Below are positions 26,636-34,408 of a DNA stretch of 64,000 nucleotides, piece after piece (the stretch's first letter is position 1; every line of letters starts with the position of its first letter). The notes under the pieces are model-generated. The model made no database searches. It saw only the letters and a program-made list of their open reading frames with translations, and was not told where the DNA came from. Made by a program: the position numbers and the translations under genes. The stretch comes from Bacteroidales bacterium (GTDB taxonomy: Bacteria; Bacteroidota; Bacteroidia; Bacteroidales; UBA932), in assembly GCA_017557535.1 (NCBI GenBank), contig JAFYYM010000138.1:1-64000 (forward strand), read 5' to 3'.

Positions 26636-27001
26636 ATGGAGAAGATAATGACTATTCTGGCACTGGCACTGGCGATGGTTTCAGGCGCACACAAGATATC
26701 CAGTGTCGAGACCAACGGCAGTTGGGTGTACATGTACGACGAGTCGGGCCACCGTTACAAAACCCTGAGCGTCAGCTCTGTCGGAGAGGTAAAAGGCTAC
26801 AGTTCAACCTTCTTCGTGTCACGTAACGGCAGCTGGATCTATCTCTACGACTCCGAAGGAAAGCGTTACAAGACAATGAGTTACTCCTCTGTCGGAGATG
26901 TGACCGGAGTGGCTGGGGACACCTTCATTTCCAGGAATGGTTCCTGGGTCTACACCTGGAGCAAGGAGGGCAAGAAGATAAACACGAGGAGTGCGAGATG
27001 A
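26636..27001 (+). CDS. Small exported repeat protein
   Basis: A 121-residue protein. After a hydrophobic N-terminus (MEKIMTILALALAMVSGA) it consists of three repeats of about 37 residues, each starting NGSW(V/I)Y and containing G(H/K)RYKT...SSVG(E/D)V; the last is shortened. The units look like small beta-hairpins or bacterial SH3-like folds. I recall similar unnamed proteins in Bacteroidales. A start at 26597 is possible but would bury the signal peptide. The stop overlaps the start of the phosphatase gene (ATGA). Function unknown. Confidence 0.65.
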   Translation: MEKIMTILALALAMVSGAHKISSVETNGSWVYMYDESGHRYKTLSVSSVGEVKGYSSTFFVSRNGSWIYLYDSEGKRYKTMSYSSVGDVTGVAGDTFISRNGSWVYTWSKEGKKINTRSAR

Positions 27002-27453
27002 CAAGGGTTTTGTTTATCTGCCACGGCAATATATGCCGCAGCGCGATGGCGGAATTCATATTGAAGGTATTGGTGAAGTCCAGAGGACTTGGCAATGAAT
27101 ATTATATCGAGTCCGCCGCAGTTTCGGACGAGGAGACAGGCAACCCGATCTATCCCCCAGCGAAGCGATGCCTAACACAGCACGGAGTTCCTTTCGACAA
27201 TTCCAAAAGGGCTAGGAAGATCACTTATTCCGATTACGCCAGATTCGACCGTATCATCTGCATGGACGCATCTAACCTGCGACTTATCAGACACATAATC
27301 CCATCTGACCCTGAAGGCAAGATCCATCTTCTGATGTCCTACACCGGAAGAAGCCGGGATGTCGCTGATCCGTGGTACACAGGCGACTTCGAGACCACTT
27401 TTCAGGATATTCTCGAAGGTTGTGAGGCGATGCTTGCGGCAAGACTGGATTAA
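26998..27453 (+). CDS. Low-molecular-weight protein tyrosine phosphatase
   Basis: A 151-residue enzyme with the P-loop CHGNICR (C8 to R14, the CX5R active site) and the general-acid loop DPWYTGDF near 120. It dephosphorylates phosphotyrosine; in bacteria the partner is often a BY-kinase controlling capsule or exopolysaccharide export, but no such kinase is in this window. It is coupled to the upstream small repeat protein by an ATGA overlap. Confidence 0.93.
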   Translation: MTRVLFICHGNICRSAMAEFILKVLVKSRGLGNEYYIESAAVSDEETGNPIYPPAKRCLTQHGVPFDNSKRARKITYSDYARFDRIICMDASNLRLIRHIIPSDPEGKIHLLMSYTGRSRDVADPWYTGDFETTFQDILEGCEAMLAARLD

Positions 27454-27465
27454 TAGTTATATTTG
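27434..27465 (+). promoter_or_regulatory. Possible internal promoter for carbonic anhydrase
   Basis: TTG (27434-27436), 21-bp spacer, TATATTTG (27458-27465), the last element 7 bp before the ATG at 27473. The -33 half lies within the end of the phosphatase gene. Confidence 0.5.
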
Positions 27466-27472
27466 TGAATAT

Positions 27473-28012
27473 ATGAGTAACATCGATCAAGTTCTAGCGT
27501 ACAACCGCGAGTTCGTTGCCTCAAAAGGCTACGAGAAGCATATTACAGACAAATACCCCAATAAGAAGCTGGCGGTCCTAAGTTGCATGGACACAAGACT
27601 TTCCGTTCTATTGCAGGAAGCTCTGGGCCTCGAGAACGGCGACGCCAAGATAATCAAGAACGCCGGAGCGGTAATTCCCTCGCCTTGGGACTCGGTCATG
27701 CGCAGCCTAATCGTGGCCGTATATGAGCTTGGTGTCGAGGAGATCATGGTGGTGGCTCACACCACATGCGGAGCATGCCACATGAGTTTCCATCATTTCA
27801 AGGAAGAGATGCTCAAAAGAGGGATTCCTGAGGGAGAATTGTCCCGCCAGGATATTGACCTTGACGAGTGGCTGGAAGGTTTCCACGACACCGAGGAATC
27901 TGTCCGCAAAACGGTCGGAACAATCGTTAATCACCCGCTGATACCCTCGGACGTGACAGTTCGCGGCTTTATAATCGATTCTGTGACAGGAGAATTGACC
28001 GAAGTACAATGA
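27473..28012 (+). CDS. Beta-class carbonic anhydrase
   Basis: A 179-residue enzyme that interconverts CO2 and bicarbonate. The zinc ligands are in SCMDTR (C38, with D40/R42 as the dyad) and HTTCGAC about 55 residues later. The ATG at 27473 was chosen because conserved sequence (MSNIDQVLAYN) starts there; the longer frame overlaps the phosphatase. It overlaps the next gene by four bases (ATGA). It may supply bicarbonate for carboxylations in a CO2-dependent gut anaerobe (inference). Confidence 0.92.
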   Translation: MSNIDQVLAYNREFVASKGYEKHITDKYPNKKLAVLSCMDTRLSVLLQEALGLENGDAKIIKNAGAVIPSPWDSVMRSLIVAVYELGVEEIMVVAHTTCGACHMSFHHFKEEMLKRGIPEGELSRQDIDLDEWLEGFHDTEESVRKTVGTIVNHPLIPSDVTVRGFIIDSVTGELTEVQ

Positions 28013-28497
28013 GTTATCCAGAGAATGTGTTCCGGCCAATGCGCCGCTCCAAGCAGCAACTTCCCGATCAGGAGTGCCGTGAAATCCTCGACAAAGCCTA
28101 TAGGGGCTTTCTTTCCGTCATAGGAGATGGAGGATATCCATACACCATCCCCATCAACTTCTATCATGAGGATGGGAAGTTATATTTCCATAGCGCAAAG
28201 GAAGGGCATAAGATCGATTCTTTGAGAGCCTGCGACAAGGCTTGCTTCACGGCTCTCGCCGAGCCGGAGAAGGAACCAGGCGACTGGTGGTTCCACGTAA
28301 AGAGTGTAATCTGCTTCGGTAGATTACGGGAAGTTACTGACCCTGAGACTCATGAGGAGAAACTCCGCAAGTTCGGCGGAAAGTATTTCCCGGGAATTGA
28401 CCTCCTAGAGGAAGAGATGCGCCACAGCGCCCACCGGGCAGCCTTGCTTGAGCTCTCAATCGAACACTGCACCGGTAAACAAATACAAGAGAAATAA
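28009..28497 (+). CDS. Nim-type PNPOx-fold flavoprotein
   Basis: A 162-residue split-barrel protein of the pyridoxamine-phosphate-oxidase superfamily, nearest to the 5-nitroimidazole-reductase (Nim) group: MRRSKQQLP, then GFLSVIGDGGYPYTIPINFYHEDGKLYFHSAKEGHK. Such proteins bind FMN; some Nim members reduce nitroimidazoles to non-toxic amines, but many chromosomal homologues have other or unknown roles. No resistance claim can be made from sequence. It is coupled to the carbonic anhydrase (ATGA) and to the esterase (start directly after the stop). Confidence 0.8.
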   Translation: MSYPENVFRPMRRSKQQLPDQECREILDKAYRGFLSVIGDGGYPYTIPINFYHEDGKLYFHSAKEGHKIDSLRACDKACFTALAEPEKEPGDWWFHVKSVICFGRLREVTDPETHEEKLRKFGGKYFPGIDLLEEEMRHSAHRAALLELSIEHCTGKQIQEK

Positions 28498-29319
28498 ATG
28501 AAAAAGAGCGTTTTAGCTGTTATATCCCTGCTTTGTAGCCTTGTTCTGTCAGCACAGAGCGCCTATAAGATTGAGAGCGGGATTCCTTACCATGCTGAGG
28601 CCGGTGAATACGCCTCCTCCCGTTGTGTTCTTGACTTCTACTATCCTTCTGATATCAAAGGATTTCCAACTGTAGTCTGGTTCCACGGAGGAGGTCTTGA
28701 GGGAGGTCAGAAAGAGATTCCCGCGGGACTTAAGGAATCCGGTATAGGGATAATAGGCGTCAACTACAGGCTCCTCCCGAAAGCCGATGTCAAGGAGATA
28801 ATCGACGACGCCGCGGCTGCGGTTGCATGGGCTTTCAAGGAAGTCATGAAAAGAGGCGGAGACCCGGACAAAATATTCGTCGCCGGTCACTCAGCCGGAG
28901 GATACCTCATTGATATGATAGTACTTGACAAGCATTGGCTCGAGAAATACGGAATCGATGCGGACCGGATCGCTGGAGCGTTCCCATACAGCGCGCAGAA
29001 AATGACACACTACAATGTGCGCAAAGGAATGGGAATCGGTCCTTTGCAAGTGATCGCCGATGAGAACGCGCCTATATTCCACGCCAGGAAACTACCCATG
29101 CCGATGCTTGTCCTGTCCGGAGACAGGGAACTGGAGCTTTTTGGCCGGTATGAGGAGCAGGCTTATTTCTGGCGTATGATGAAGCTTGTCGGAAATGAGG
29201 ACGTGTTCCTGTACGAGTTTGACGGCTACGACCACGGTTCCATGCCCTCACCAGCCCACAGCGTCGTCAAACGCTACATCAAGGCTATTTGCGAGGGGGA
29301 ACCACTGCCAAAGCGATAG
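28498..29319 (+). CDS. Exported carboxylesterase, alpha/beta hydrolase
   Basis: This 273-residue protein has a signal peptide (MKKSVLAVISLLCSLVLSAQ). The oxyanion-hole motif HGGG (WFHGGGLEGG), nucleophile elbow GHSAGG and a late histidine (GYDHGSM) match the hormone-sensitive-lipase / BD-FAE type of periplasmic esterases. It may de-esterify plant-polysaccharide decorations (for example acetyl or feruloyl groups), but no polysaccharide-utilisation genes are adjacent. The ATG follows the previous stop with no gap. Confidence 0.85.
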   Translation: MKKSVLAVISLLCSLVLSAQSAYKIESGIPYHAEAGEYASSRCVLDFYYPSDIKGFPTVVWFHGGGLEGGQKEIPAGLKESGIGIIGVNYRLLPKADVKEIIDDAAAAVAWAFKEVMKRGGDPDKIFVAGHSAGGYLIDMIVLDKHWLEKYGIDADRIAGAFPYSAQKMTHYNVRKGMGIGPLQVIADENAPIFHARKLPMPMLVLSGDRELELFGRYEEQAYFWRMMKLVGNEDVFLYEFDGYDHGSMPSPAHSVVKRYIKAICEGEPLPKR

Positions 29320-29328
29320 ATTTGGAAT

Positions 29329-29862
29329 ATGTTCAAAGTAAGCGAGATCATAACGACACCTCCTGAGGAGTTCTCTTCTGAGTTGCAGCGCAAAGTCTAC
29401 GAGGCTTTCGAAGCGCTGGGAATCAAATTCGAGAGAGTAGACACGGATCCCGGGATCACGATGGAGGATTGCCAGCATATCGATGAGAAGATCGGGGTGA
29501 GGATCGTCAAGACTGTGTTCCTCTGCAACCGCCAGCAGACAGAGTTCTATCTCTATGTCACTTCTGATGACAAACCATTCATAACCAGAGAGTTCTGCGG
29601 CGCACTCGGGATTCCGAGGGTCTCTTTCGCACCCGCTGACAAACTGCTGGACCTGACTGGTGTGTTAGTCGGCGCCACAACCATCCTGAGTGCCATCCTG
29701 CCGGAGTGTTCAAGTGTTCATCTTGTGATGGACAGGAACATCGCCCAAAGCGAGATGTTCGCCTGCACTGACGGCACGGCCACTTGTTTCGTCAAGATCA
29801 AGACCGAGGATCTCCTCGGAAAATATATTCCCGAGAGCTGTCATTCCATCACTCTGATATGA
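29329..29862 (+). CDS. YbaK/ProX-type aminoacyl-tRNA editing protein
   Basis: A 177-residue trans-editing protein (YbaK/EbsC fold): CQHIDEKIGVRIVKTVFLCNRQQ, YLYVTSDDKPF, and LTGVLVGATTILSAI. Members hydrolyse mis-charged Ala- or Cys-tRNA(Pro); this one resembles the ProX group. It overlaps the exonuclease gene by four bases (ATGA). Confidence 0.85.
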   Translation: MFKVSEIITTPPEEFSSELQRKVYEAFEALGIKFERVDTDPGITMEDCQHIDEKIGVRIVKTVFLCNRQQTEFYLYVTSDDKPFITREFCGALGIPRVSFAPADKLLDLTGVLVGATTILSAILPECSSVHLVMDRNIAQSEMFACTDGTATCFVKIKTEDLLGKYIPESCHSITLI

Positions 29863-30353
29863 CAGATTTCGCGGCTATAGATTTCGAGACAGCGAACGAG
29901 TGCCCCTCAAGCGTCTGCAGTGTGGGTATAGTGGTGGTGCGAGGCGGAAAGATAATCGACCGTTTCTACAGCCTCATCCACCCGGAGCCGGATTATTACC
30001 AATGGTTCTGCATGAGGGTCCACGGACTATGCTCCGAGGACACCGATGACGCACCTGTTTTCCCCTACGTCTGGGAGAAGATAGAGCCTCTGATTGAAGG
30101 ACTTCCTCTAGTCGCCCACAACGCCCGGTTCGATGAGGGCTGCCTCAAGGCCGTATTCCAAGTCTACCAGATGGATTATCCTGATTATGAGTTTTATGAT
30201 ACCCTATGGGCGTCCAGGAGACATTTCGGCTACAGTCTTCCGAACCACCGTCTTCCGACTGTCGCGGCCGCATGCGATTACGACCTGACCAGTCATCATC
30301 ATGCCCTTGCCGATGCCGAGGCCTGCGCCGCCATCGCCTTACGGATATTGTAG
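29859..30353 (+). CDS. DnaQ-like 3'-5' exonuclease (DEDDh)
   Basis: A 164-residue exonuclease with motif I AIDFETAN (D8, E10), motif II VAHNARFDEGCL and motif III HHALADAEA, the DEDDh set. It resembles the stand-alone proofreading-type or RNase T-like nucleases. The ATG at 29859 overlaps the previous stop; a longer in-frame start would lie inside the ProX gene. Only 5 bp separate its stop from that of the convergent Pol IV gene. Confidence 0.85.
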   Translation: MTDFAAIDFETANECPSSVCSVGIVVVRGGKIIDRFYSLIHPEPDYYQWFCMRVHGLCSEDTDDAPVFPYVWEKIEPLIEGLPLVAHNARFDEGCLKAVFQVYQMDYPDYEFYDTLWASRRHFGYSLPNHRLPTVAAACDYDLTSHHHALADAEACAAIALRIL

Positions 30354-30358
30354 AAATA

Positions 30359-31555
30359 TTATTCTTGAGCCGTTTTCTTCTTCCGCTCGTAAGCTAACAA
30401 GCGAGCATCCTCAGCCTTTGCCCTGCGCTCGTCATATTGCCTGTCCCACTCACGGTAATATTCAAGCTTAGGATCCTCGAAAAGGGACATCTGTTCATAG
30501 CTCTCATGGGTCAGCTTCGAGACTCCAAGCCCGACTTGCCGGATGGGAGTGACCCCGTCCCAGACCTCAGAGAGCATCCTCCTGGCTTCGTTCAAAATCA
30601 CAGCTGTGATGTCTGTCGGTTGGGGCACCTGACATTGCTTCTGAGCCACGGAGAAGTCTTTGTATTTGATGAACATGGAGACTGTTGACGCCCTGAAACT
30701 GTCACGCCTGATCCTGTGGGCGACCACACATGCCACGTTGAACAAAGCCCGGTCGATATCCTTCAACTCGGAAAGGTCCTTGGAGAATGTCCTCTCAGCG
30801 CTATAGCTCTTAGCCTCAGCTGTTTCCGTGTCAACTGGAGAGTTGTCCCGACCATTCGCGTTCTCATGGAGCTGGAAAGCGAACTTCTTCCCTACTAATC
30901 TGGAGAGAGACTCAACCCCAAGATTAGCCAGATCCCCGATAGTCCGTATCCCATAAGACAACAGCTTCTCCTCAGTCTTTTTTCCGACCCATAGAAGATC
31001 CCTGACGCCCAGAGGCCACATTTTCTCCTGAACCTCGCTCTCCCATAGGGTATGGACCTTATCCGGTTTCTCAAAATCGGAAGCCATCTTCGCGAGTAAC
31101 TTATTCGAGCCCACTCCGACATTGACCGTGAAACCAAGTTTGGTTTTAACCTCGTCCTTAAGTTGTGTAGCAACCTCGACCGGATCCTTCCCATAACACC
31201 GGAAGCTCATGTCGATGAAGCACTCATCAATTGAAAACTGCTGGAGGACCGGGGAATAGCTCCGGCAAATCTCAATGAAACCATCTGAGCATCTCTTGTA
31301 CCACTCCCAATCTCCACCGACCACGACAAGTGTAGGGCAAACACGCATGGCCATTGAAAGCGGCTGGGCGGTCTTGATCCCGATCTTCTTCGCCGGGATC
31401 GAGGCTGCGGATATGATGCTTCGCCTGTCATTCGGGTCCCCGGACACCACCGAAGGTACCAGACGTATGTCGGGATGGCCTTCCTGGACCATCTTGACAG
31501 CCGTCCAGCTTAGGAATGCCGAGTTCACATCAATATGGAAGATGATCCGCTTCAA
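30359..31555 (-). CDS. dinB: Y-family DNA polymerase (Pol IV / DinB-like)
   Basis: A 398-residue translesion polymerase. The palm aspartate is in HIDVNSAFLSW (motif I, with Asn-Ser in place of the usual Asp-Ala) and the catalytic pair in SIDECFIDMS. The thumb HhH region (LSYGIRTIGDLANLG) and little finger (KSYSAERTFSKDL) are present. It extends primers past damaged bases. It starts 4 nt after dtd and so is probably co-transcribed with it. Confidence 0.9.
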   Translation of the reverse strand: MKRIIFHIDVNSAFLSWTAVKMVQEGHPDIRLVPSVVSGDPNDRRSIISAASIPAKKIGIKTAQPLSMAMRVCPTLVVVGGDWEWYKRCSDGFIEICRSYSPVLQQFSIDECFIDMSFRCYGKDPVEVATQLKDEVKTKLGFTVNVGVGSNKLLAKMASDFEKPDKVHTLWESEVQEKMWPLGVRDLLWVGKKTEEKLLSYGIRTIGDLANLGVESLSRLVGKKFAFQLHENANGRDNSPVDTETAEAKSYSAERTFSKDLSELKDIDRALFNVACVVAHRIRRDSFRASTVSMFIKYKDFSVAQKQCQVPQPTDITAVILNEARRMLSEVWDGVTPIRQVGLGVSKLTHESYEQMSLFEDPKLEYYREWDRQYDERRAKAEDARLLAYERKKKTAQE

Positions 31556-31559
31556 AGGA

Positions 31560-32012
31560 CTATTCCTTATTCTTCGTGTCTATGCAGATCGTGACAGGGC
31601 CGTCATTCACAAGGGCCACCTTCATGTCGGCTCCGAACTCTCCGGTACCGACAGGCCGGCCGATAGTCTCAGATAAAGATGCGCAGAAAGCCTCGTAAAG
31701 AGGAACCGCCAACTCATGACCGGCTGCTTTGATGTACGATGGTCTATTGCCTTTCTTCGTAGATGCCATCAATGTGAACTGGCTGACCACCAATGCTTCA
31801 CCCCCGACTTCCACGAGGCTCCGGTTCATCACTCCATCCTCATCGGGGAATATCCTCAGGGCAGCTGTCTTCTTAACCAGCCAGTCGATATCCTCCGGCC
31901 CGTCCTCGTGGCCGACTCCGAGGAGAATCACAAGGCCAAGGCCGATTGACGAACGAACCTTTCCGTCGATGGTGACGGAAGCGGATGACACTCTTTGGAT
32001 TACAGCTCTCAA
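31560..32012 (-). CDS. dtd: D-aminoacyl-tRNA deacylase, TTG start
   Basis: A 150-residue proofreading enzyme that removes D-amino acids from tRNA. The family motifs SQFTL and NDGPVTI (cross-subunit Gly-cisPro-type site) are visible, and the conserved start RAVIQRVSSASV fixes the N-terminus. The start codon is TTG, not ATG; no ATG lies at a suitable place. It is upstream of dinB and has its own possible -7 element. Confidence 0.95.
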   Translation of the reverse strand: MRAVIQRVSSASVTIDGKVRSSIGLGLVILLGVGHEDGPEDIDWLVKKTAALRIFPDEDGVMNRSLVEVGGEALVVSQFTLMASTKKGNRPSYIKAAGHELAVPLYEAFCASLSETIGRPVGTGEFGADMKVALVNDGPVTICIDTKNKE

Positions 32013-32043
32013 TCTATCTGAAGTTTTTATGAATAAACTGTCA

Positions 32044-32051
32044 CAAATATA
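32044..32051 (-). promoter_or_regulatory. Putative -7 element of dtd-dinB
   Basis: TATATTTG on the minus strand lies in the 45-bp gap between the DUF418 gene and dtd, 31 bp before the TTG start. A TTTG at the right distance is not evident. Confidence 0.5.
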
Positions 32052-32057
32052 CGAAAA

Positions 32058-33236
32058 TCATACTTCTTGATTTGAGGCTCTTCTCAACGGCAATTTCTTG
32101 CCGTAGGTCATCATTCTCCAAACCCATTCCACGGGACCATAACGGAAATAATTGATCCACAATGAACTGACCACTATCTCAAGAGCATAAACCCCAAGAG
32201 CGATAGCCTCTGTTCCGAGCAAATCCACCTTGCCTCCGAGACCGAAACCGATACCGTAAAAAATGATAACACCAAGAACAGACTGCATCAGATAGTTGGT
32301 GCAGGCGACCTTGCCCGGCTTCGCGAGAAGAAGCCAGCCCTTCCCTTCCGGACGCCGCATGAACAGAAGACTGAAAAGAGCGGCGTAAGCGAAACCCATC
32401 GGATATACGCTCAAAAGATAGAACACGCTTTGGGCGACAGGTCCAAGAGGCTCCCCTGACATCGAGTTCCAAGTGTATAGAACGCCAACAGGTATACCCA
32501 GAAGAAAACCATACAACAATATGTTCTTCAATAGTTTCCGGAACTTCTCCAGATCCGCGAACATTTTTTCCCTACCAGCGGCGTACCCTATCAGGAACAG
32601 GCCCAATACCTTGAAGAACCTGTAGCTTGACACGAACTCCCACATTCGCTCCACAGCCCCTTGATGCAGGAACTGAAGCATACCTTTATACCCGGTGATG
32701 TCCGCCAGCCATGTGCCGAAATTCGCCTCTGTGATCCCGTAGAGGGCGCAGATCCTCCACTGCTCAGCCTCCAAAGGATCCGAGAGCCTCGTGCCGATCA
32801 GAGCCTCGCATAGGACAGGAAGCGTGAGGAATAACCCTCCAGAAATGAGTATCCCCTTGGTGGTCAGGCGCTTGAAAAGGGGCAGGAGCATCCCCATGGC
32901 CGCATATAGCATCAGTATGTCACCGCTCCAGAGGAAAAGCAAGTGGCACAGACCGATCAGGAAAAGAACGATCATACGGCGATAAAAAGTCCTCGTCTTT
33001 TGTCCAGCGTTCTCGAGCTGGATGCTGAAACCCATCCCGAACAACAGGGAGAAAAGGGTGTAGAACTTCCCGTCCACAAGGAATGTCTGGATTGCCCTTG
33101 TAACCTTGTCGGTCACGGTCCAGCCTGCCGGATCCGAGAATGTCCACAAGGAGAACTCCGGAAAGTTGGCCAGACATATTCCCAATATGGCGAAACCGCG
33201 AAGAGCGTCAAGAATGACATATCTTTTCTTTTCCAT
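32058..33236 (-). CDS. DUF418 (YeiB-like) multi-pass membrane protein
   Basis: This 392-residue membrane protein begins with the acyltransferase-like segment ILDALRGFAILGICLANF. The rest has about ten hydrophobic helices and ends in the DUF418 signature (LAKPGKVACTNYLMQS ... FRYGPVEWVWRMMTYGK). The function of DUF418/YeiB is unknown; the N-terminus is related to heparan-alpha-glucosaminide acetyltransferase-like proteins. It is divergent from the NahK-like gene. Confidence 0.85.
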   Translation of the reverse strand: MEKKRYVILDALRGFAILGICLANFPEFSLWTFSDPAGWTVTDKVTRAIQTFLVDGKFYTLFSLLFGMGFSIQLENAGQKTRTFYRRMIVLFLIGLCHLLFLWSGDILMLYAAMGMLLPLFKRLTTKGILISGGLFLTLPVLCEALIGTRLSDPLEAEQWRICALYGITEANFGTWLADITGYKGMLQFLHQGAVERMWEFVSSYRFFKVLGLFLIGYAAGREKMFADLEKFRKLLKNILLYGFLLGIPVGVLYTWNSMSGEPLGPVAQSVFYLLSVYPMGFAYAALFSLLFMRRPEGKGWLLLAKPGKVACTNYLMQSVLGVIIFYGIGFGLGGKVDLLGTEAIALGVYALEIVVSSLWINYFRYGPVEWVWRMMTYGKKLPLRRASNQEV

Positions 33237-33264
33237 AACACCTGCTAATTTCGTGAATAATTGT

Positions 33265-33272
33265 TATTTTTG
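33265..33272 (+). promoter_or_regulatory. Putative -7 element of the NahK-like / hut operon
   Basis: TATTTTTG fits TAnnTTTG and lies 31 bp before the first ATG at 33304. It is the only recognisable element ahead of the eight-gene forward run. The -33 region is weak. Confidence 0.45.
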
Positions 33273-33303
33273 AAAGATAATAAGTCAAACACTAAAACAT
33301 GAT

Positions 33304-34404
33304 ATGATGGAAGACCTGAAAAAGATCGTGGAACACTTCGCCATTGAAGGTGAGGTCAAAGAGATTGCCCCGCTTGGGAACGGATTGATTAATGACACCT
33401 ACAAAGTCACGACAGAAGGCGACACGCCGGATTATGTCCTGCAAAGGATAAACAACGCCATCTTCACCGACGTGGAACTGCTCCAAAATAACATCGAGGC
33501 TGCCACAAGGCATATACGCCGTAAGCTGGAAGCTGCCGGAGAGACTGACATCGACAGGAAGGTGCTGAGATTCATCCCTTTGAAGGACAGCCCCAAGACT
33601 TACATCGAGGTGGATGGGAAGTTCTGGAGAATATCCGTGTTCATTGACGGCGCCAAGACTTACGAGACAGTCAATCCCGAGTACTCTGAATATGCCGGAG
33701 AGGCTTTCGGCCATTTCGAGGCCATGCTCGCCGACATCCCGGACACCCTCGGAGAGACTATTCCTGACTTCCACAACATGGAGCTGAGGCTTCGCCAACT
33801 GGTTGAGGCCGTCCGTGACGACAAAGCTGGAAGGCTCGCCACCGATCCGAAAGATGGAGAGCTCCACAAGATTCTTGAGGAACTTGACGCACACGGAGTG
33901 GAGATGTGCAAGGCGGAGAGATTACACAGGGAGGGACTTCTTCCCAAGAGAATCTGCCACTGCGACACCAAGGTTAACAACATGATGTTCGACGAGGATG
34001 GCAACGTGCTCTGCGTTATCGACCTGGACACCTTGATGCCAAGCTATGTGTTCTCTGATTTCGGTGATTTCCTCCGTTATGCCGCCAACCCTGTCGCCGA
34101 GGACTCCCCTGAACTGGACAAGGTGGACTTCGACATGGACATATTCAAGGCTTTCTCAAGAGGTTACATCAGAGGTACCAAGTCATTCCTGACCCCGATC
34201 GAGAAGGATAATCTGCCTTATGCCGCCTGCCTGTTCCCGTTCATGCAGGCTGTCCGTTTCTTCGCGGACTACATCAACGGAGACACATATTACAAGATCA
34301 AATACCCGGAGCACAACCTCGTCCGTACCCGCAATCAGCTTGCTTTGTTCCGCTCCGCTTACGCGAAGACTCCCGAGATGAAGGCTTGGCTCGATACACT
34401 TTAA
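33304..34404 (+). CDS. NahK-like N-acetylhexosamine 1-kinase
   Basis: A 366-residue APH-fold kinase. Colinear similarity to bifidobacterial N-acetylhexosamine 1-kinase is visible from memory: FAIEGEVKEIAPLGNGLINDTY, YVLQRINNAIF, the catalytic loop ICHCDTKVNNMM (H-x-D-x-K-x-N), CVIDLDTLMP and FFADYINGDTYYKIKYPEHNLVRTR at the end. It would phosphorylate the anomeric OH of GlcNAc/GalNAc or a related sugar with ATP, in the cytoplasm. Placed at the head of a group with a dipeptide epimerase and transglutaminase, it could serve host-glycan or cell-wall sugar salvage. Two ATGs (33304, 33307) compete. Confidence 0.8.
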   Translation: MMEDLKKIVEHFAIEGEVKEIAPLGNGLINDTYKVTTEGDTPDYVLQRINNAIFTDVELLQNNIEAATRHIRRKLEAAGETDIDRKVLRFIPLKDSPKTYIEVDGKFWRISVFIDGAKTYETVNPEYSEYAGEAFGHFEAMLADIPDTLGETIPDFHNMELRLRQLVEAVRDDKAGRLATDPKDGELHKILEELDAHGVEMCKAERLHREGLLPKRICHCDTKVNNMMFDEDGNVLCVIDLDTLMPSYVFSDFGDFLRYAANPVAEDSPELDKVDFDMDIFKAFSRGYIRGTKSFLTPIEKDNLPYAACLFPFMQAVRFFADYINGDTYYKIKYPEHNLVRTRNQLALFRSAYAKTPEMKAWLDTL

Positions 34405-34408
34405 GGTT

